This document shows, piece by piece, positions 56,325 to 64,000 of a DNA stretch of 64,000 bases (position 1 is its first letter; each line of letters starts with the position of its first letter). The stretch comes from Vicia villosa (lineage: Eukaryota > Streptophyta > Magnoliopsida > Fabales > Fabaceae). Made by a program: the position numbers and the translations under genes. The notes under the pieces are model-generated. The model worked only from the letters and a program-made list of their open reading frames with translations, was not told the origin of the DNA and made no database searches. The DNA lies in the NCBI RefSeq assembly GCF_029867415.1, contig NC_081181.1:70838144-70902143 (forward strand), in the 5' to 3' direction.

Positions 56325-57877
56325 TGTCATACCCTAATTTTTGACCCCCCTGAGATGACATATCTTCAGGATTTTCATCAGGTCAAAGCAAGTACCCAGA
56401 GCAGTCACTTCTTCATCTGGCATTTAATCAAGGATGTTCAAAGACAAGAAAACTCAGGCAAAGGATCAATCAATAGAAGGATTGGTATCTAACACAATCA
56501 TAGGACTCAAAAGCTTCACTTTTATATTCACCTATGATTGATTAGACACTCAGTCATCTGAGTACAAGTTTACTCAAGTCACCAGACTAGGTTTTTGAGC
56601 CTATCAAGGACTGAAATCAGGGATCACCTTTGGGAAACCCTAAAAAGCTCCAGGACATCTATTAAAGACTTCAATCTTCATCAAATGATCCATACAATAA
56701 AATCCACTGGACATCACACCTCAATTCAAGATCCACAGTCACCAATTTCATCTGGTCGACAATTAGGGTTTTTAACCTAATTCATCTGGATAGTTGACTT
56801 TTAATCAGGGCATGGATCCAAAACTCAATACATGATTCAAGAACTTCTACTACCTCAACATAACCCATTTACATCACTCATTTGAGGAGAAGATCTTGAT
56901 TCCACACAAAAGTCCAAAATCTCACTTTATCTAGAAAAAGTGAACTGTATAGGATCACCTTTGACTTTTGGGATTTTTGGTCAAACCATGACTTTTAAAG
57001 ATCAATATCATCAATATATGGTTATTAAAGTCATTTGACCAAAGAAATTCATGAAGAATCATCAAGGAGCAAAAAGTCGGGAATTAGGGTTTTTGAGGGC
57101 ATTGTGGGAACTCAAAATTTCACCTACACAACTCAAAAAACTTCCAACATGAAAGTTGTAGATCTTGCAAAATAAAACAACATCTTACATAGGAACTTTT
57201 TTCAAAAGATCAACCATTTAAGAGATTTGGAATTTTCAAGCTTTAGGTTATAAAAACTTAGAAATTTTTCTAAGTGTTTTAACCTAGTTTTCATCCAACT
57301 TTGGGCTCATTTTTCATAAATTTCCCAAATGATTCTGAAGAAACCCCAAACTAATGATTTGAAGTAGATGTTTAGGGCTTTCCAAATTGTGCTCAACCTT
57401 CTCCAAATTCATTTTGAGCTAGGAGTTATGCTTGTTCAAAGTTGGCCTCATAAGGTGAAATTATAGGTCATGTACAAATTGGAACTTTGCAATTTTGTGC
57501 AAAAGCCTTCTCTAAATGATGCTACCCGACCTCTAATACATCTGCAAGCACACCATACATCCAATTTCATCATTGCATAAGGATTAGAGAAGATTCCCAA
57601 AAACAAAGACATGTGATTATGTAATGATTACATTTAGGAATTTATGGCAAATTGATGAATCACCAAAGGAATCTCTTCCCAGCCAATTGGAGCTCATTTC
57701 TGTCTCAGATTTGTCCCCTAAGATCAAGCAAAATCGAGGGCTGGGGGATTGATCAAATGGAATCAAAATTCTCATCATTGCATAAGAGATATTTGCAAAC
57801 TTCCTTCATGGCCAAGAAAACCAAATCAACCTCACTAAGCAAGCACACTCCTCTGCAACTATACTGAACCATTTGCC

Positions 57878-57885
57878 TATAAATA
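57878..57885 (+). promoter_or_regulatory. TATA box of element A LTR
   Basis: CCTATAAATAGGAG is a near-ideal plant TATA box. Start of transcription expected 25-35 bp on, near 57910. Confidence 0.72.
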
Positions 57886-58824
57886 GGAGAGCATACCTCA
57901 GTAGAAAATCACACCAAAGCAACAGAATTCTTGCTTTCTCTTTTCTTTCTTCATACTTAGTTTTTTCAAAGGTCCTTTGGCAAGAAGACTCGGATTCTTC
58001 AAACCAAAGCTCTCTCTTTGAAAGTAAGTATTCAAACACATTGAGGGAGGCATTTAGAGGTGATCCAAACCTCTGGAACACTTCTGGGCGTGGAGAATCA
58101 TCATCTTCACCTCTCATTTGGAGCACTTGCAGTTGGAGGACCACAGAACAATTCAGGAGGTTCCAAGCAAGGTTAAGCATCCAGGCACACTCCTTAGAGT
58201 ATAGTGAAGCTACTCAGATGGTCGCAGCTCATCTGTAACTGCAGATTCATCATCCTCCATGTTCACTTGAAGCTCAAATCGAAGGAGTCGAGTAGAGCAA
58301 TTCAGAAGGTTTGAGGTCACAACAAGCATCCAGTTAGCATCACTGAGTCCCAAGGAAGCTTTTAGGATCATTCATACAGACCCAGGTGCTCTCCAACATC
58401 CTCACGATCTTCATTTTCAGAGGTAAGTTTCTCAACTCCACCTCTTTAATTCATGTACCTTTTTGGATAAAACTCAACACCATTCTATTCAGCATCATAA
58501 GAGGATTAAAAACCCTCTATCATCAGTCATTTATGCTTCAGTATAGCCATTTAATTTAATTTTCAAATTTTAGGGTTCTTCACGTATTTTAGATAATTCA
58601 GTAGATGTAGTTAATATAAATTCATATTAGTTACATATCTAGAATCGTGAGTGAATTTAGAGCAAGTTTGGTCTTTACATCTTTGCGAATGGTTGAGAGT
58701 TGAGAGAGTTCAGAAATTCAAAATTTGAGAGCTTGAGGAAGAAGATGACAATGGTGGTGGCGCGCAAATTTCAAATCCCAGGGCAGAGTTTATTTTATAT
58801 TTAATGATATGCATTTCATAAACG

Positions 58825-59090
58825 AATGAATAACTTGCCCTAGTGGCCACACATGCGCTCTTAGTCTCCTCATGCCCAAGGTCTGGGGTTCGAATCCCCC
58901 TCGCCTCAGACCTTTTGATTTTATTTTCTTTTTTGCTTCTATACACTTGAACACTATATGAATTGCATTGAAACCAGCTTACTATCACCACACGCGCGTT
59001 GGCTCAGTAGTGTTTGTTTTGGGTGTGTGACCTAGAGGGCGTGTGTTCAAACCTTGGAGGAGACAAAACCATTTTTTTTACCACTAATTC
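58825..59090 (+). repeat. Two tRNA-like (SINE-head-like) modules in A's LTR
   Basis: The second module has a perfect pol III A box, TGGCTCAGTAG (59000-59010), a B box GTTCAAACC (59045-59053) and a T8 run after it (about 59072). The first has a perfect B box GTTCGAATC (58888-58896) and a weak A region near 58845. Antisense translation of the first gives the 'EARGIRTPDLGHEE' peptide, a known sort of spurious repeat-derived ORF. Confidence 0.6.
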
Positions 59091-59639
59091 CCTTCATTTT
59101 TTCTCACAACTTCACACAATTAATTCACCTATCAAATTAAATCATTTTCACTTCATTTATCACACACTTGTTATTTAATATACCTATTTTATGAATAATC
59201 AAAAAAATCACAAAAAAAATATTATTCATTTCATATATTTTAATTAGGTTTAAAATAGTATGTTTTAAGTGTTTTCTTAAATACTTTAAATATATATATT
59301 TTCATTTTGTTTTAACCTAATTATCTTGTAAATAAATTTATTATAAAACCCTAATTATTTAGGTCTTATTTAGGTATAGATTTTATCTTTACCTTAACTA
59401 AGTTGACTTTTGTCAATTTGCAAAACTGTTTTCAATCTCCGATTAAACAGACGATTAAGGTTTTCAAACAACAAAACCTTATATCATTTCAATCATTTTC
59501 AACTGTTTCTCATAAACAGTAAATCATTTTCAAGTGGGCCTCTAATAGAGTGTAAGTCCCAACACCTTTTTCTTTTCTTAGTTTGTTTTCAAAAACTGTA
59601 TTTACAAAATCTTCTTTCTGTTTTCAAAATATTCTTCTG

Positions 59640-60780
59640 GTATTTGAAGGGCATTATTCCCGGTGAAACTCTTCAGATACCTGTGTGACCTATGTCCATC
59701 TTCACTTCTTCTGTTTTCAAAAAACCATTAACTGTTTATCATATATATTCAACTGTTATCCATCAACTGTTGGTGAGGCTTTGTACATACTTCTTCAAAG
59801 GCCTCCACTCCATCCAGGTTAGGCTTTACAAGCTTTCAATTTACAGTCTTTGTTTAAATTACTGTCAAATATAGAACTGTTTATATATTTGTTTAGAACT
59901 ACGTCTGAGTGTAAACCTTAGGACAGTTAAACTATATATATATATTATAGGAATATGACCTAGGATTGAGAATGTCTTCCCGGTGAAGGCTCTTTCCTAA
60001 TTAGAGATCTGTAGTTCAAACCCCCAAGATGAATTATTCCCGGTGAAACATCTTGGCAAAAACCTTAGAATCCAAAAAAATAGGACACATCCACCCAAAG
60101 AGGAATTATTCCCGGTGAAACCTCTTACCCATTTGCTTAGAGCCAAAATAAGTTCAAAACTACATAGCTTTCTCTTGTGCTATAACAAGGACCCTCGATG
60201 ACCCTCGATTAGCCTCCTCTTGGGCTTTGTACAAGGACCCACAGGCTTCTTAAAAGCATTTCCAGCTTCCTCTTGAGCTTGTATACAAGGACCCATCAGG
60301 TTTCTTATAAACATAGGAACAGGTCTTTAGTCACCTTTTAACCTACCCTGGTGAGTTTCTTCCAATTTAAACCAGACTTTAAACAAGCTAAGTTTGTCTC
60401 AATTTTACATTGAGTACACCTTTTGGAATGAGAGACATGGACAGTCTCTGTCACCCTTATCTTCATCAATTTTCCTTAGCAGAATCTAGGATCCATGTTT
60501 GCTTATCCTCAGCAAGAGTCAGCCTTCATCTTGGGCTTTAAACAAGAAGTCTCATTAGATAATCTTTCTGCCATCATTCAAAAACCCCTGGAAAGGGTTA
60601 GCCTCCAAAATCACTCCTTCAATTCCAAAGATTCATTCTATTAAGAGATAATTCCCCAAAAGAGTCAAAACCCCTGGAAAGGGTAAGCCTCCAAAAAACA
60701 TGATTAAAATTCAGTCTTTTAATAGTCAATTTCTCCAGCTGAGTCAAAATCCCTGGAAAGGGTTAGCTTCCAAAAAAAAA
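59640..60780 (+). repeat. Short dispersed hairpin repeats in A's LTR: 'TTCCCGGTGAA' and 'CCCTGGAAAGGG' families
   Basis: 'Attcccggtgaaac' occurs near 59654, 59977 (variant), 60034 and 60109; it pairs TTC with GAA. 'Cccctggaaagggt' plus 'agcctccaaaa' occurs near 60586, 60670 and 60750; it pairs CCCT with AGGG. 'Gtacaaggaccca' phrases lie between. Confidence 0.75.
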
Positions 60781-60837
60781 CATAAAAATAAATTATTTTG
60801 TTAAAACCTCTAGCAGAATAAAACTCCCCCAGTGAGT

Positions 60838-61330
60838 CTTTCATTTTTTAGCCACAACCTTGGGCTTTGTACAAGGCAGATAAACCATATTTCCCCGTGT
60901 CAAAGATTCCTAATCTCTAGGATCTTTTCCCCATAGAGTCTTCCACACTCAGTTTCTTTAAAAGTCCGCCACAACCTTGGGCTTTGTACAAGGCAGAAAA
61001 TAATATTCCCCCTAGCTAGAGTAGCCACAACCTTGGGCTTCATACAAGGCACAAATTAATAACCATCCTCAGTAAGAGTCAGCCACAACCTTGGGCTTTG
61101 TACAAGGCACACAAAATAGAGTCATCCATAGTCTTAAAAAAAACTCAGTTATCCTCAGCAGTTAGCCACAACCTTGGGCTTCATACAAGGCACACAAATA
61201 GAGTCTCCCTAAGTAGAGTCAGCCACAATTCTGGGCTTTGTACAGAACACCAAATAAAATCCATCAAATAAAAACTCTCCAACTAGAGTCAGCCTCAATT
61301 CTGGGCTTTGTACAAAACACAAAAACTCCT
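60838..61330 (+). repeat. 'Ccacaaccttgggctttgtacaaggc' repeat array in A's LTR
   Basis: About seven units. Loop 'ggctttgta' is kept while the stem changes: CCTTG/CAAGG (60858-60862/60872-60876) against TTCTG/CAGAA (61229-61233/61243-61247). Related single units lie further up near 60210 and 60280. Confidence 0.87.
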
Positions 61331-62354
61331 TAGTTTAAATTCTCCCCAGTAAAGTTATCTCCCAGAGTCAATAAATAATACATCAATCAAAAGCCTCAAG
61401 CTTGGGCCTTATTCCAGCCAGCTAAAAAATCAAATCTTTTATACAGTAGATAGACATAGCTTATCTCTGTAGAGAGATCTTTCCTCTATCTCACCACATT
61501 CAAACAAACAAACATTACATTTAATTTTAATCAAGTCTCCCATTTAGGATTTTGAAAGGCATGAGCTGGCAGTAAAACCCAGACATGTGGTAACTTTCCC
61601 TAATTTGGACGAGCATCTTTCTTTCATTTAAGAGATACTAGCATACTTGCAAACACACAAGTAAGGTCACTCTCTTAATGAAATGAATTCAATCATTATG
61701 TCACTCTTTTAAAATGTTTATGGTGGAATAGTAGAAATACCTCTCTATAAAGATGACTTCATGTCTCTTTACTGTAAACAGAGATTTAATTCAAAGCTTC
61801 AACCTTGAGCTTCAAGCAAGGCACCCAAAAATAATTAATAATTAATTAGTTCCCCGAACTACATTAAGCTCTGACTTCCATTAGGGATATGTAGGCATGA
61901 GGTTCACAAGGAATCTCAGCGAGCTAATAAAATACCAAAAATAGTCTGTCTGTCTGTCTTTCTTTTATTCAATTCAACTCCTTCTCCTAATACAAAGGAG
62001 AAACTTTCCCAATAATCATTAGTAGCACAAACACATTTAGACATAGAGAAGGTTCCTGTAGAGTACTACAGATATGTAGGGTGTTTAAACACTTCCCTAT
62101 GTATAACCGACCTCCCGGACTCCAGAATTTCTAGTCTAAGTGAATCCCCACACTTAGCAAACTCCTAGGGTTTAGTTGAGATCTTTTTTTCCCTTTCCTA
62201 CTCGTAGGACAATAAGAAAGTTCGTGTGATATCGTAGGAAGAACTGAAACAAAATTCATCCCACCACGGGCGCATTCTCCTTCCAAATTTCGCGTGAAGG
62301 GTCTAGCGTGCCGTCCTCCCAAGTGAAACGGGGAGGTAAAAAAACGACACCACA

Positions 62355-62694
62355 ACAGCTATCACCAGTTTTCCAGAAAACGAACACGTGTTTACTATTT
62401 CTAGACAAGCATGCGTGCAGTTGAGAAGACGCCGCCCTAGGTAACGGTGCAAATCATTTCATTTTGTCACTTTATCTCTCCTAACGTCATTTCTCATTAA
62501 ATGCAAATTGATGTCATGTTTTTCTGTAATCATTTCACTTAAAACATATTGCATTTATTATTTTCTTTTATTCATCTTTTAAATACCCCGCTTCATCTTC
62601 ATTTCATCTTTTTCGCTCTCTCTCTTCATTCGTCCCTCTCTTTCTGCATTCATCGCATAAACCCTAGCTTGTGTCTGTAACTAAGCATTTCACC
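62355..62694 (+). other. DNA flanking element A, upstream of env-like gene
   Basis: Starts ACAGC, the presumed right TSD of A (left copy outside window). AT-rich, then a TTTAAATACC possible TATA-like site near 62578 and a CT-rich leader before the ATG. May be part of the retroelement that A interrupted. Confidence 0.45.
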
Positions 62695-64000
62695 ATGAAT
62701 CCTACATCAAGTTATTCAAGCCCAACAGAAGTTTCATCCACTCAACTGGTTCTGAGCAAGCGTGGTTTTGCTCCGTTGAAGACCTGTTCCATTCCTACTG
62801 AAGAGATGGAAGTTCTTTGTGAGTCGTATGTTGACTTTGAAAATCTGAAAGCAAATGGTTTCCAACCAGATGCAAGGATCTTGGCACAAGGCTGGTCAAA
62901 CTATCTTGGTAGATTGGTTGGACCAATTTATCCGACTCTTGTGAAAGACTTCTGGGCTCATGCAACCGTTACTCCAACTGCTATCATCTCCTTCGTGCTA
63001 GGGCATGAAGTTGTGATAACTGAGAAACTGATCAGGAAACTGTACAACTTGGATGATGAAGAAGGATGCACTGGTCCTCTTCATGGTAGAGTTAGTTGGC
63101 TACAGGTTGAAAAACAAATCTCATTTGCTACTGGTATTGAATCTCATAAAACTGGTACATTGAGGGCGTTCTATCAAGTTTGGGCTGAAATTATTCTGGG
63201 TTCTCTCCATCACAGAAGGCAATCGTTCTCCTCCTCTTACATCAGTCCTGATCACAAATACACTCTCTTCTGCATTGGAAGAAGAATAGAACTGAATATC
63301 TCCAACATTCTGTTTTAGAATATGAAGTTGGCTATTGAAGAGTCATGAGATGAAGAACGTAAGAAGTACCCTCACCTTCCCAGATATACTATTCCTTTCG
63401 CCAGAATGATCTCAGATATTCTGATAGAAAGTGATTTGATGGACTCTCTAAGGACTATTGGAACGTCCAGGTTCTTTGGAATGATTCATGGTCCTGTCAT
63501 CAATGGTGTTGATTTGTTAAGATTGCAACTTATCAGGGAGACAACTTCTGCTCCTGTGATCCCCACAGATATTCTGTCTAGAAGAACTCCTGTGGAAGGC
63601 TTTGCTACATTGTTCCAAGCAGAACTTCACAAGGCCGTTAAGCATTACTTGGAAGCCTCTGTTAGAACTCAATCTTCTGTTGATCCTGCGTGGATTCGTG
63701 GAAGAGTGCTTCCTTCTCAAGTTGATCTTCAGAAAAAGGCTCAGAAGAAGCAAGAAGCAAAGCTGAAGAGAAAGACTGCAGAAGAAGCTGCTAAAGAAGC
63801 TAAGAGGCAGAAGGTTACTTATGACCCTCTTAAAGTAGATTCTTTTCAAGCAATAAGAACAGGTAACTTCTCCAGGCAAGTATATCAACCACCTCCTTCT
63901 GAATCTCAATCTTCTACCCAACCTCCTCCCTCTGAACCTCAAAACACCTTCACCATTCCAAATCCTTCTCAACCATCTCTTTCTACACCTGTTTTGAACC
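62695..64000 (+). pseudogene. Retroelement env-like / 'putative plant transposon protein' pseudogene, partial
   Basis: Begins at ATG 62695 (context CACCATGAA). An N-terminal Ser/Thr-rich stretch precedes a conserved-looking core (EEMEVLCESYVDFENLKANG, LVKDFWAHA, EVVITEKLIRKLYNLDDEEG) resembling proteins linked to SIRE/Athila-type plant elements and labelled env-like or putative plant transposon protein. The frame meets TAG 63316-63318 and TGA 63346-63348, then stays open to the window end: an Arg/Lys-rich stretch (near 63750-63820), then Pro/Ser-rich. With two in-frame stops it is a decayed copy. It is unlike A's proteins. Family assignment is from memory; 'envelope' function is unproven. Confidence 0.62.

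Larger units (their letters stand above)
1..62354 (+). mobile_element. Element A: Ogre-type Ty3/gypsy LTR retrotransposon (5' end outside window), host of three nested insertions
   Basis: The first 796 bases repeat at 61559-62354. The left copy is followed by a PBS and the right copy by unrelated DNA, so they are the ends of the 5' and 3' LTRs of one plus-strand element. The 3' LTR is complete (56325-62354, starts TGTCATACCC, ends ACCACA). Without the insertion at 1437-43793, the order is PBS, leader, ORF1, gag-protease, intron, RT, RNase H, archaeal-type RNase H, integrase, hairpin-rich 3' UTR, polypurine tract (PPT). Assuming equal LTRs the element is about 25 kb, the size known for Ogre. 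Its pol has several stops and frameshifts, so this copy cannot be autonomous now. By eye the two 796-bp LTR ends differ at about ten bases. Confidence 0.93.
56325..62354 (+). repeat. Element A 3' LTR, complete (6030 bp)
   Basis: Starts TGTCATACCCTAATTTTTG and ends CGACACCACA; the last 796 bp match the window's start. From a TATA box at 57878 the transcript would start near 57910, giving a 1.6-kb U3 and 4.4-kb R-U5. Within R-U5 lie tRNA-like modules (58825-59090) and several short repeat families (59640-61330). No protein-coding gene seen. Confidence 0.94.

Noticed and set aside
58710..58991. Minus-strand 'EARGIRTPDLGHEE' ORF
   Set aside because: It is the complement of a tRNA-like B-box region; such peptides are common annotation artefacts.

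Overview
This window is plant nuclear DNA made almost entirely of nested Ty3/gypsy LTR retrotransposons of the Ogre (Tat) lineage. No ordinary host gene was seen. Signs of Ogre are LTRs of 4-6 kb, an 18-nt primer-binding site (PBS) fitting a tRNA-Arg primer in all four elements, an extra ORF1 before gag, a probable intron between protease and reverse transcriptase (RT), and a second, archaeal-type RNase H before integrase. Large Ogre elements are typical of legumes, above all the pea/vetch/lentil tribe (Fabeae), so such a genome is likely; this is inference, not proof.

The nesting can be read from target-site duplications (TSDs). Element A (+, own length about 25 kb) has the end of its 5' LTR at 1-796 and a full 6.03-kb 3' LTR at 56325-62354. 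Element C (-) lies in A's leader (1437-43793, TSD CCTTC). Element B (+) lies in C's 5' LTR (27198-41380, TSD CAAAG). Element D (-, 14408-27196, TSD GTGTC) entered B only 4 bp inside B's first LTR base, stranding B's first four bases at 14404-14407. A itself is inserted beside a broken retroelement env-like gene that runs off the right edge (62695-64000).

Only A carries the replication genes: intact ORF1 (43975-45411), gag-protease (45701 onward, one frameshift), RT plus two RNases H (many lesions) and an integrase frame with an intact catalytic triad (52489-53685). B keeps only gag (32279-33727). C and D have no recognisable coding sequence. B, C and D therefore look non-autonomous, needing proteins in trans. 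D's two LTRs are the same length (4175 bp) with about three differences by eye, so it moved very recently. Hand-counted LTR divergences (A and C about 1.2-1.4%, B about 0.7%, D below 0.1%) agree with the nesting order.

The most interesting signal is non-coding. Each element has, before its polypurine tract, a tandem array of short hairpins whose sequences are unrelated between elements. Within the arrays of A, B and C the stems change on both arms together while loops stay similar. Similar hairpin repeats fill A's LTR, the LTRs of B and D, and D's leader. A second conserved hairpin pair (CTAAGTCA/TGACTTAG type) follows pol in A and sits in the non-coding interior of B, C and D, where it belongs to a roughly 1-kb conserved non-coding module. 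These are candidates for RNA structures used in packaging, dimerisation or trans-mobilisation.
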